DNA from: Chloroflexi bacterium RBG_16_68_14
GTDB lineage: Bacteria > Chloroflexota > Dehalococcoidia > DSTF01 > RBG-16-68-14
Reading direction: 5' to 3'
Length of the DNA: 11,563 bases
Assembly: GCA_001796995.1 (NCBI GenBank)
Contig: MGOB01000059.1
Coordinates: 1 to 11,563, forward strand
Under the pieces are notes generated by a model. That model made no database searches. It saw nothing but the letters and a program-made list of their open reading frames with translations, and had not been told where the DNA came from. Position numbers and translations under genes: made by a program. Positions 6,408 to 11,563 of this stretch are shown piece by piece (the first letter of the stretch is position 1; every line of letters begins with the position of its first letter).

Positions 6408-7603
6408 GCGTGTTCCTCCCAGCGGACGAAGCCGCTCTCGTCCGTCCAGCGCTCAATGCTGGGCCGGCAGCTCTCCCGTACGAAGCGGTCCTGTGTCACG
6501 AACTCCGGATAGACGGCCAGCCGCTCGCGCAACTGGAAGCCCACCTCCTCCGTCACCTCTCGCAGCTCCGTGATCTTGGGCCAGGGCGCCTCCGGGCTGA
6601 TGTAGTCCTTGGTGATGGGCGAGACGCCGCCCCAGTCGTTGATGCCGGCGAGGAGGTAGGCGCCATAGGCGTCCGGCGTCAGGTTGGGCGGCGCCTGGAT
6701 GTTCATCGCAGGCCCCAGGATGAGCCGCGCCGTCGCGATGGTGCGCAGCATCTCGTAGACGCTGGGCTCGTCCTTGTGGCGCATGGGGATGTCGTCCTTG
6801 ACCCGGAAGTTCTGGATGATCACCTCCTGGATGTGGCCGTACTCCTCGTGCACCTCCTTGACGGCGAAGAGGGAATCGACCCGCTCCTCCCACGCCTCGC
6901 CGATGCCGATGAGGACGCCGGTGGTGAAGGCGATGCCCAGCTCGCCGGCGTAGCGCATCGTATCGAGGCGGAGCTGAGGGATCTTCCCCGGACAGTTGAA
7001 GTGCGCTTCGCCCTTGGTGTGCAGCCGCTCGGAGGTGGTCTCCAGCATCAGCCCCATCGAGACGTTGCACTCCCGTAGCGAGGCCACCTCCTCCCGCGTC
7101 ATGATGCCGGGGTTGGCGTGGGGCAGCAGGCCGGTCTCGCTCAGGACGCGGGCGCACATCTCGCGCAGGTAGGAGATGGTCGTCTCGTGGCCGTAGCGGC
7201 GCAGGTCGTCGCGGACGAAGTCGTAGACCTCCTCCGGCTTCTCGCCCAGGGAGAAGAGTGCCTCCTTGCAGCCGCGCCGGCGGCCGGCCTCGGCCAGCGC
7301 CAGCACCTCGTCGGGCGACATGGTGTGGGCCAGCGGGTCCTTGGGCCCGCGAGCGAAGGTGCAGTAGCCGCACTTCTGCCGGCAGAGGTTGGTGAGGGGG
7401 ATGAACACGTTGCGCGAGTAGGTGACGACCTGCCCGCGGCCCTGGTCGCGCACCGTGCTGGCGGCGAGCATGAGCGCCGCCAGCTCCGAGCCCCGGGCGC
7501 GGATCAGCCGCGCGCCGTCGGCCCGCGAGAGGGGCGCGCCAGCCACCGCCCGGCCGAGCAGCTCCTCGAACGCGGGATCCAGCCGCTGGTGGAGGTAGAA
7601 CAT
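6401..7603 (-). CDS. cofG: FO synthase subunit 1, CofG
   Basis: Radical-SAM subunit that closes the deazaflavin ring, turning the CofH adduct into 7,8-didemethyl-8-hydroxy-5-deazariboflavin (FO), the chromophore of F420. The 400-residue product has the cluster motif Cys74-RQK-Cys78-GY-Cys81 within FIPLTNLCRQKCGYCTF. CofG-type stretches follow: EALFSLGEKPE, LLPHANPGIM, SMGLMLE, TTGVLIGIGE, VIIQNFRVK, NIQAPPNLTPD and GINDWGGVSP. I chose ATG 7603 because GGAGG (7615-7611) sits seven bases upstream and the protein then begins near the conserved core. An in-frame ATG at 7639 would add twelve residues encoded by a perfect hairpin, which is less likely. First gene of a cofG-cofH operon; its leader carries a promoter, a structured RNA and a terminator (separate entries), so expression is probably controlled by attenuation. 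Confidence 0.95.
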   Translation of the reverse strand: MFYLHQRLDPAFEELLGRAVAGAPLSRADGARLIRARGSELAALMLAASTVRDQGRGQVVTYSRNVFIPLTNLCRQKCGYCTFARGPKDPLAHTMSPDEVLALAEAGRRRGCKEALFSLGEKPEEVYDFVRDDLRRYGHETTISYLREMCARVLSETGLLPHANPGIMTREEVASLRECNVSMGLMLETTSERLHTKGEAHFNCPGKIPQLRLDTMRYAGELGIAFTTGVLIGIGEAWEERVDSLFAVKEVHEEYGHIQEVIIQNFRVKDDIPMRHKDEPSVYEMLRTIATARLILGPAMNIQAPPNLTPDAYGAYLLAGINDWGGVSPITKDYISPEAPWPKITELREVTEEVGFQLRERLAVYPEFVTQDRFVRESCRPSIERWTDESGFVRWEEHAW

Positions 7604-7616
7604 CGGATGTCCTCCA

Positions 7617-7675
7617 CCGCAGCTTGAAAGCTGCGGCATCGATCTGCTCCCGATGCCGCACCATTCATGGTGCGG
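7617..7675. repeat. Three overlapping inverted repeats before cofG (REP-like or cis-regulatory)
   Basis: Plus-strand coordinates. CCGCACCAT/ATGGTGCGG (7656-7675) and CCGCAGCTT/AAGCTGCGG (7617-7636) are each perfect 9-bp hairpins with 2-base loops. Between them TGCGGCATCG (7632-7641) and CGATGCCGCA (7651-7660) form a perfect 10-bp stem around a 9-base loop. This middle stem uses bases from both outer hairpins, so the two states exclude each other. In the cofG transcript the last hairpin ends one base before the GGAGG ribosome site. They could be a switch at the cofG start, or a REP/MITE-like element inserted there. Confidence 0.7.
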
Positions 7676-7687
7676 TAGGGAGTTTCC

Positions 7688-7745
7688 TCAAACAAAAAGC
7701 CGGACCCACTGCCGCCCGACCTGTCGGGCGTGCCGTGGGCCCGGC
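7688..7745 (-). terminator. Strong intrinsic terminator in the cofG leader
   Basis: On the minus strand GCCGGGCCCAC (7745-7735) pairs with GTGGGTCCGGC (7709-7699) with one G-U pair. A 2-bp step and an inner stem CGCCCGA/TCGGGCG follow, giving about 20 bp in total. The hairpin is followed at once by TTTTTGTTT (7698-7690). This is a textbook Rho-independent terminator. The nearest gene upstream is transcribed the other way, so it can only act on the transcript leading into cofG. Confidence 0.85.
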
Positions 7746-7799
7746 ACCAGCTTCTCCCGCTGGCAGGTCTCGACAGCCGGGCCAGACCTGCTAGGTTCG
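7688..7799 (-). ncRNA. Structured cofG leader RNA (candidate attenuator/riboswitch)
   Basis: The RNA predicted from the promoter at 7834-7806 starts near 7799 and reaches the T-run at about 7690. It contains P1 (7791-7784 with 7770-7763, GCAGGUCU/AGACCUGC, 13-nt loop), P2 (CAGC/GCUG, 7762-7759 with 7751-7748, loop GGGAGAA), and P3 (GUGCCG/CGGCAC, 7747-7742 with 7735-7730). P3 overlaps the 5' arm of the terminator. The P1 loop holds GGCCCGG (7783-7777), complementary to CCGGGCC (7744-7738) in that same arm. So two alternative pairings would prevent the terminator. I recognise no known riboswitch class. No convincing leader peptide is seen upstream of the terminator. It could also be a free-standing small RNA of about 110 nt. 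Confidence 0.6.
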
Positions 7800-7805
7800 G
7801 ATCGT

Positions 7806-7834
7806 ATGGTAGGGGGTTACGGGGAGGGTGTCAA
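7806..7834 (-). promoter_or_regulatory. Predicted sigma-70-type promoter of cofG-cofH
   Basis: Minus strand: a perfect TTGACA (7834-7829), a 17-base spacer, and TACCAT (7811-7806, 4 of 6 to consensus). The predicted start is about 7799, eight bases before the first stem of the leader RNA, leaving about 195 nt of 5' UTR before the cofG ATG. Confidence 0.65.
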
Positions 7835-7917
7835 GGGAGCGAGGGAAGCGCGGCCTTCGGTACCCCACGGCCCATCGATGTGATACCCTGCTCAGCAAGG
7901 CGAGCGAGGAACCGATC

Positions 7918-8643
7918 ATGTCTGACCAACCCGTCGTCCTGCCCATGCCCGGCCATGCGGAGTTGCGGCTCACCACCCGCGCCGGCCGCGTCGCCGTCAC
8001 GGCGGAGGAGCGCCCCGACGTCCTCATCGAGTCCGACGGGCCGCTGGAGGACAGGGTGGAGGCGGACGCCACCGGACGGATCAGCGTACGATCGCCGTGG
8101 GGCGGCTCGGCCCGCCTCGATGTCCGCTGTCCGGCCGGCACTGACCTTGTCGTCGGCACCGTCGCCGGGAAGGTGGAGCTGCGCGGCCAGCTCGGCACCG
8201 TCCGCGTCACCACGGTGAGCGGCAGCGTGGAGATCGACCGGGCGGAGGAGGTGGACGTCCGGACCGTGGCGGGCAACATCGAGGTCGCCCGCAGCGCCGG
8301 GCGCTGCCGGCTCCAGACGACGAGCGGCCGCGCCACCTGCGGCAGCGCCGGTGACGCCGAGATGTCCACCATGTCCGGCCAGATCCGCTTGGACGGGGCG
8401 ACGGGCAGCGTCCGGGCCCATTCCGCCAGCGGCAAGGTGGAGGTGGGCATACGGGGCCAGGGCGACGTGGCCGTGCAGACCATGTCCGGCTCGGTCAGGG
8501 TGGAGGTGCCCCAGGGGCTGCGCCCGGCCATGCGACTGAAAAGCCTGGTCGGCAGGCCTCGCTGCGAGTGCGAAGAGGGCGACGACTGCCGGATCACCGT
8601 CCAGTCCCTGAGCGGCAAGATCGAGGTGGTGTGCGCCTCATGA
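7918..8643 (+). CDS. DUF4097-type beta-repeat protein
   Basis: 241 residues made of short repeated strands of the VSGSVEI / VAGNIEV / MSGQIRL / ASGKVEV / MSGSVRV / LSGKIEV type, each 15-25 residues apart. This is the pattern of DUF4097 (adhesin-like) parallel beta folds. No signal peptide or membrane segment is present, so the protein is probably cytoplasmic, unlike many family members that are membrane anchored. A Cys-x-Cys-x6-Cys cluster (216, 218, 224) and Cys130/Cys141 add possible metal or disulfide sites. ATG 7918 was chosen over longer in-frame options because GAGGA (7906-7910) lies seven bases upstream. Its TGA overlaps the ATG of the cyclase gene by ATGA, indicating translational coupling and a likely shared role. 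No convincing plus-strand promoter was found in 7801-7917. Function unknown. Confidence 0.8.
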   Translation: MSDQPVVLPMPGHAELRLTTRAGRVAVTAEERPDVLIESDGPLEDRVEADATGRISVRSPWGGSARLDVRCPAGTDLVVGTVAGKVELRGQLGTVRVTTVSGSVEIDRAEEVDVRTVAGNIEVARSAGRCRLQTTSGRATCGSAGDAEMSTMSGQIRLDGATGSVRAHSASGKVEVGIRGQGDVAVQTMSGSVRVEVPQGLRPAMRLKSLVGRPRCECEEGDDCRITVQSLSGKIEVVCAS

Positions 8644-9173
8644 CCACGGCCGTGCCCACCGCGGAGATCACCGAGGGGACGGTGGTGTTCACGGACATCG
8701 TGGGCTTCACAGAGTACACCGCTCTGCGCGGCGACGAGGAGGCGCTGGGGCTCCTGGCGGCCCAGGAGCGGCTGGTCCAGGAGGTGCTCCCGCCCGAAGC
8801 CCGCATCGTCAAGGAGCTGGGCGATGGCCTGCTCCTCTGGTTCCCGGACGCCTGCCAGGCGCTGGAGGCCACCCTGCGCCTCCAGGAGCGCTTCGAGGAG
8901 GAATCCAGCGAATCGATGCTGCCGCTCTGGGTGCGCGTGGGCATGCACTCCGGCCGCCAGACGCGGCGCGGCGACGACCTGGTCGGCCACGACGTGAACG
9001 TCGCCTCCCGGGTGGTGGACGTCGCCGGCCCGGGCGAGGTCCTCCTGTCGGACGCCACCCTCGCCCAGATCGACGACAGGCTGCCCGACGTCGCCTTCGA
9101 AGAGCTGGGCCCCGTGGTGATGAAGGGCCTCCCCGACCCGGTGCGCCTCTACCGGGCCATGCGGGCGGCCTGA
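8640..9173 (+). CDS. Minimal class III adenylyl cyclase (catalytic domain only)
   Basis: 177 residues forming one cyclase homology domain, expected to convert ATP to cAMP as a homodimer. Key residues are present: metal-binding Asp19 in FTDIVGFT and Asp62 in KELGDG, adenine-selecting Lys58 and probably Asp113 (DLVG), and the transition-state pair Asn120 and Arg124 in VNVASR. The VGMHSG strand precedes them. The Lys/Asp pair favours ATP over GTP. There is no sensor, HAMP or membrane part, so regulation probably comes from a partner; the upstream DUF4097 protein, coupled by an ATGA overlap, is the obvious candidate. Soluble, cytoplasmic. Longer in-frame starts upstream lie inside the neighbouring gene and were rejected. 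No cAMP receptor gene is in the window. Confidence 0.9.
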   Translation: MTTAVPTAEITEGTVVFTDIVGFTEYTALRGDEEALGLLAAQERLVQEVLPPEARIVKELGDGLLLWFPDACQALEATLRLQERFEEESSESMLPLWVRVGMHSGRQTRRGDDLVGHDVNVASRVVDVAGPGEVLLSDATLAQIDDRLPDVAFEELGPVVMKGLPDPVRLYRAMRAA

Positions 9174-9238
9174 CTCTCTCCGGGCTTTCACAGGATCGCG
9201 TGGCAAGTTTCAACGGAGCCTGCCGCCGTGCTCGGGTA

Positions 9239-9274
9239 GTTCTAATTTAGGACTTTCTAGTTTGATTTTAGAAC
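9239..9274. promoter_or_regulatory. Inverted repeat, candidate operator of the HxlR gene
   Basis: GTTCTAA (9239-9245) and TTAGAAC (9268-9274) are perfect 7-base arms separated by 22 bases, in an AT-rich patch of otherwise GC-rich DNA. The right arm starts immediately after the predicted -35. Arm centres are about 29 bases apart, close to three helical turns, which would suit a dimeric winged-helix repressor such as the HxlR protein encoded just downstream. Autoregulation is inferred. Confidence 0.45.
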
Positions 9275-9290
9275 CACAATCTCTTATCAT
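9262..9290 (+). promoter_or_regulatory. Promoter of the HxlR-DinB-VOC genes, probably leaderless
   Basis: TTGATT (9262-9267, 4 of 6) and TATCAT (9285-9290, 5 of 6) lie exactly 17 bases apart. The expected start, seven bases past the -10, is the A of the ATG at 9297. The transcript would therefore begin with the start codon. This agrees with the poor spacing of the only purine-rich stretch, GAGGG, which ends one base before the ATG. Confidence 0.6.
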
Positions 9291-9296
9291 GAGGGC

Positions 9297-9959
9297 ATGC
9301 CACTCATCCGTTACCCGCAGTTCTGCGCTCTCGCTCGGGCGGCCGAACTGATCGGCGAGCGCTGGACGCTCCTCATCATCCGCGAGCTGTTGCTCGGCCC
9401 CAAGCGGTTCAGCGACCTGCGATCACGCTTGCCTGGTATCAGCAGCAGCGTCCTTGCTGAGCGGCTCACCCGCCTGGACGAAGCGGACCTGGTGCAACGC
9501 GCGCACCTGGAGCCCCCGGCTGCGTCGAGCGTGTACGAGCTCACCGGCGACGGCCGCGCGCTGGAGCCGGTCATATTCGCCCTCATCCGCTGGGGCGCTC
9601 GCTATCTCTTCCCGGCCCGGCCCGGCGAGCAGCTGGAGCCGGAGTGGATACGGTTGGTGCTGGCGGCCTACGCCAGAAAGGGCCGGACGCCCGCCCACTC
9701 CTTCGAAATCAGGATGCCCGCTGGCGAGCGAGAGGTGGTGGTCCACGTGGCGGGCGGAGCGAAAGGCACAGCGGTAGCCCAGGGCGGCTCGCCTGCGGAC
9801 GCCACGCTGGTCGCTGATGCCGAGGCCGTGCTCGGCCTCATGGCCGGTATCCTTCGTCCTGCGGATGCCCTCCGCCAAGGTCAGATCCGCGCTCAAGGTG
9901 ACCTGGAGGCGCTCTCCGTGTTCCCGCACCTCTTCGACGTAACGGAGGACAGGAGGTGA
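9297..9959 (+). CDS. HxlR-family regulator with SCP2-like C-terminal domain
   Basis: 220 residues. The N-terminal 100 form an HxlR winged helix: FCALARAAELIGERWTLLIIRELLLGPKRFSDL, then the recognition helix region ISSSVLAERLTRL, and the wing up to YELTGDGRAL. Cys10 sits where many HxlR members have a redox-sensing cysteine. Residues about 115-215 are an extension with a ...LVADAEAVLGLMAGILRPADAL..GQIRAQGDLEAL pattern, resembling SCP2-type sterol-carrier domains that bind hydrophobic ligands. So the protein may sense an oxidant, a small lipophilic ligand, or both. ATG 9297 is supported by the promoter position. It is followed on the same strand by a DinB-like and a VOC gene, both families often linked to thiol chemistry or detoxification; it probably controls them and itself. 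Confidence 0.88.
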   Translation: MPLIRYPQFCALARAAELIGERWTLLIIRELLLGPKRFSDLRSRLPGISSSVLAERLTRLDEADLVQRAHLEPPAASSVYELTGDGRALEPVIFALIRWGARYLFPARPGEQLEPEWIRLVLAAYARKGRTPAHSFEIRMPAGEREVVVHVAGGAKGTAVAQGGSPADATLVADAEAVLGLMAGILRPADALRQGQIRAQGDLEALSVFPHLFDVTEDRR

Positions 9960-9967
9960 GCATGTAG
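9951..9967 (+). other. Ribosome site followed by a start-stop codon pair
   Basis: AGGAGG (9951-9956), the last two sense codons of the HxlR gene, is followed after five bases by ATG-TAG (9962-9967). This is a perfectly spaced initiation site whose reading frame is one codon long. It could be the remnant of a lost gene start, a ribosome-holding element between the HxlR and DinB genes, or chance. Confidence 0.25.
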
Positions 9968-10026
9968 ACACACGAGAGAGGTTTGCACCGCCTATCGTTC
10001 AGCCAATTGACCTAGAAGGAGCGAGC

Positions 10027-10545
10027 GTGAACGTTCAGTCAGCCGCACGTCAGCAGTTGACCCTATGGCACGGCATCCTCGACCAGATGCTAGCCGATTG
10101 CAGCGAGGAGGTGCTCAACAAGAACCTGCCGGAGGCGACGATTACCTCCATCGCCTCCATCTACGCCCACATCGTCTTCTCCGAGGACTTCATCGTCCAG
10201 GGAATGCTCCAGGGCAAGCCGACTGTCTATCATGCGCAGGGTTGGGAGCCAAAGCTGGGGGTACAAATGCCGGGGCCACCGCCATTCCTCAGCCTTGAGT
10301 GGGGACAGGCCGCGAAGATAGCCCTTCCCTCGTTCCAGGAGTACGCCAAGGTGGTCCGTGCAGCGAGCGATTCCTATCTTGCAGGCCTCTCCGACTCCGA
10401 ACTGGAGAGCAAGGTCAACACTCCTGCTGGCGAGCAAACCGTGGCCTGGGCCCTAGCAGCCCTCCTGGGGACCCACGCGCCACAGCACGCGGGCGAGATC
10501 GCCGCCCTTAAAGGCGTACAGGGCCTGAAGGGCCTGCCGTTCTAG
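10027..10545 (+). CDS. DinB-superfamily protein
   Basis: 172 residues of mostly helical sequence matching the DinB/YfiT-like four-helix bundle. Three histidines occupy the expected metal positions: His48 in IYAHIVFSED, and His150 and His154 in LLGTHAPQHAGEIAALKG near the C-terminus. Family members are metal-dependent; several characterised relatives are thiol transferases using mycothiol or bacillithiol, but the substrate of this one cannot be read from sequence. The GTG start at 10027 has AAGGAG (10016-10021) five bases upstream. It lies 67 nt after the HxlR gene and 18 nt before the VOC gene, which supports one operon under the HxlR regulator. Length is normal for the family. Confidence 0.85.
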   Translation: MNVQSAARQQLTLWHGILDQMLADCSEEVLNKNLPEATITSIASIYAHIVFSEDFIVQGMLQGKPTVYHAQGWEPKLGVQMPGPPPFLSLEWGQAAKIALPSFQEYAKVVRAASDSYLAGLSDSELESKVNTPAGEQTVAWALAALLGTHAPQHAGEIAALKGVQGLKGLPF

Positions 10546-10563
10546 CGACGTAGGAGGATGGTC

Positions 10564-10929
10564 ATGATCAAAGGACTGCGCGTCTCCTCTATCTGGAGTG
10601 AGGACCTGAACAACCTCCTGCCCTTCTACCGCGACGTGCTTGGCTTGAAGGTGGGGATGGAGACACCCGGTTTCGTCGTGTTCGGCGACCCGAATGCGCC
10701 TGCGGTCGCCCTGGGCACGCACAGCGAGGTGCGTGGCGAGGCGCAGGAGCCGGCGCGGCACATGGTCGCCTTCGATACCGACGATATCCAAGCTGACTGC
10801 GCACGCCTGAAGAGCGCCGGCGTCGAGTTCATCGAGGAGCCGAACAAGCAGGACGCCGTCTGGATCGCCACGTTCAAGGATCCCGAGGGCAACTACCTCC
10901 AGCTCCTTCAGTTCGAGCGCGCGATGTGA
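10564..10929 (+). CDS. VOC (glyoxalase/bleomycin-resistance fold) family protein
   Basis: 121 residues with the paired beta-alpha-beta-beta-beta modules of the VOC superfamily: FYRDVLGLKVG, GFVVFGD, HMVAFDTDDI, RLKSAGVEFIEEP and the terminal FKDPEGNYLQLLQFE. His66 and Glu118 occupy two usual metal-ligand positions. The first-strand position that is commonly His reads Ser (Ser8/Ser9), so metal binding may be altered or the protein may act as a binding protein. The ATG at 10564 is preferred to the one at 10558 because TAGGAGG (10551-10557) would touch the earlier codon but is six bases from the later one. Last gene of the HxlR-DinB-VOC set. The specific substrate is not evident. Confidence 0.85.
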   Translation: MIKGLRVSSIWSEDLNNLLPFYRDVLGLKVGMETPGFVVFGDPNAPAVALGTHSEVRGEAQEPARHMVAFDTDDIQADCARLKSAGVEFIEEPNKQDAVWIATFKDPEGNYLQLLQFERAM

Positions 10930-10947
10930 AAGGACGTGCAGCCGCTC

Positions 10948-11563
10948 CTACCGCCTCCTCCCCACCAGCCGCAGCGCCGCCCGGTGCGCCAGCTCCTCCA
11001 GCCGGTCGTCGAGGGGCTCCAGCCGCACGCCGTCGCCGTAGCGGCGCGCCAGGGCCAGCTCGATGAGCCGGTCGGCGAAGCGGGGGTTCTTGGGCAAGAG
11101 CGAGCCGTGGAGGTAGGTGCCGAAGGCGTTCTGGTAGCGGGCGCCCTCCGTGCCGTCGCGACCGTTGTTGCCGAAGCCGGAGCGCACCCGCGCCAGCGGT
11201 CGAGCGCCCGGCCCCAGGTAGGTGCGGCCGCCGTGGTTCTCGAAGCCAACCAGGGTGCCGCCCGTCGGCCCTTCGCCCGGCTCAAGGCACAGCTCGGCGA
11301 CGACGTTGCCGATGAGCCGGCGGGTGCCCGGCCCGGGATGCTCCGTCCACAGGTCGAACACGCCCAGCCCTGCCAGCTTCGCGCCCGACGCCTCCCGGTA
11401 GAACCGCCCGAATAGCTGGTAGCCGCCGCACACCGCCAGGACGGTCACGCCCGCCTCCACCGCCTCCCTGACCGCCTCGCCCTTCACCGAGCGCAGGTCG
11501 TCCGCCACCCGGCGCTGCTCCCGGTCCTGGGCGCCGCCCACGAAGATGAGATCGTGAGCGGCG
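10948..11563 (-). CDS. gatD: Lipid II isoglutaminyl synthase glutaminase subunit GatD (5' partial)
   Basis: About 204 C-terminal residues are visible; the frame is open to the window edge and the N-terminus lies beyond it. The protein is a class I glutamine amidotransferase of the CobB/CobQ type. It has the nucleophile elbow VLAVCGGYQLFG, the opening FVGGAQDREQ typical of GatD, and the catalytic-His segment TYLHGSLLPKNPRFAD. GatD releases ammonia from glutamine for MurT, which amidates the alpha-carboxyl of D-Glu in lipid II to give D-isoglutamine. The murT partner normally sits just 5' of gatD, here outside the window. A GTG 24 codons into the visible part is internal, not the start, because upstream codons (AAHDLIF) continue the family motif. 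It converges on the VOC gene with an 18-base gap and no evident terminator. A cobyric-acid-synthase-like role is less likely. Confidence 0.9.
   Translation of the reverse strand, partial: AAHDLIFVGGAQDREQRRVADDLRSVKGEAVREAVEAGVTVLAVCGGYQLFGRFYREASGAKLAGLGVFDLWTEHPGPGTRRLIGNVVAELCLEPGEGPTGGTLVGFENHGGRTYLGPGARPLARVRSGFGNNGRDGTEGARYQNAFGTYLHGSLLPKNPRFADRLIELALARRYGDGVRLEPLDDRLEELAHRAALRLVGRRR

Noticed and set aside
7604..7639. Longer cofG start at ATG 7639
   Set aside because: A GGGAG lies upstream of it, but the added 12 codons are hairpin DNA, whereas ATG 7603 has a better GGAGG at ideal spacing.
7763..7775. Partial match to the B12 box (GAGACCTGCC) in the cofG leader, minus strand
   Set aside because: Only the 3' part of the box fits. 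The GCCACUG and GGUG core elements and the expected length of a cobalamin riboswitch are missing, and the segment pairs fully in P1 instead.
7688..7799. T-box leader
   Set aside because: There is no T-box sequence (AGGGTGG-type) or antiterminator bulge, and cofG is not an amino-acid or tRNA-charging gene.
7801..7917. Plus-strand promoter for the DUF4097 gene (GATACC at 7882-7887)
   Set aside because: The -10 matches poorly and no recognisable -35 lies at 16-18 bases, so it was not listed.

Overview
The window is high-GC bacterial chromosome with short gaps and genes on both strands. The likeliest source is a member of Chloroflexota, perhaps Dehalococcoidia-related. This is inferred from separate cofG and cofH genes (actinobacteria usually carry a fused fbiC), a MurT/GatD-type glutaminase, and secreted proteins with Thr-Pro-Thr-Arg linkers plus a dockerin pair. 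No 16S or ribosomal gene is present to settle it.

Layout. (1) 1-1412, plus strand: a Cys-rich C-terminal tail, a polytopic membrane protein whose frame is interrupted by one TGA directly after its only cysteine (Cys-Ser-Ala-TGA), and a lipoprotein with a YtkA/FixH-like domain. This looks like an envelope thiol or metal module, and the TGA may encode selenocysteine. (2) 1409-4928, minus strand: a DUF192 lipoprotein and a large secreted protein (PPC-like domain, DDLDA repeats, dockerin). (3) 5055-7603, minus strand: cofG-cofH, the two radical-SAM subunits that make the deazaflavin FO for coenzyme F420. (4) 7604-7917, a 314-base divergent intergenic region that is not empty. It holds a good minus-strand promoter, about 110 nt of structured leader ending in a very strong intrinsic terminator, then three overlapping inverted repeats reaching the cofG ribosome binding site. 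This looks like an attenuator or riboswitch-type control of F420 synthesis. (5) 7918-9173, plus strand: a DUF4097 beta-repeat protein translationally coupled to a minimal class III adenylyl cyclase. (6) 9297-10929, plus strand: an HxlR regulator with an SCP2-like tail, a DinB-like protein and a VOC protein. An AT-rich, probably leaderless promoter with an inverted repeat lies in front. (7) 10948 to the window end, minus strand: GatD, 5' end outside the window.

The two most interesting items are the candidate CXXU selenoprotein (63-851, hairpin at 267-281) and the cofG leader RNA (about 7799 to 7604, minus). Both rest on sequence and pairing read by eye. No homology search or folding calculation was run. 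I saw no tRNA, rRNA, CRISPR array or insertion sequence.
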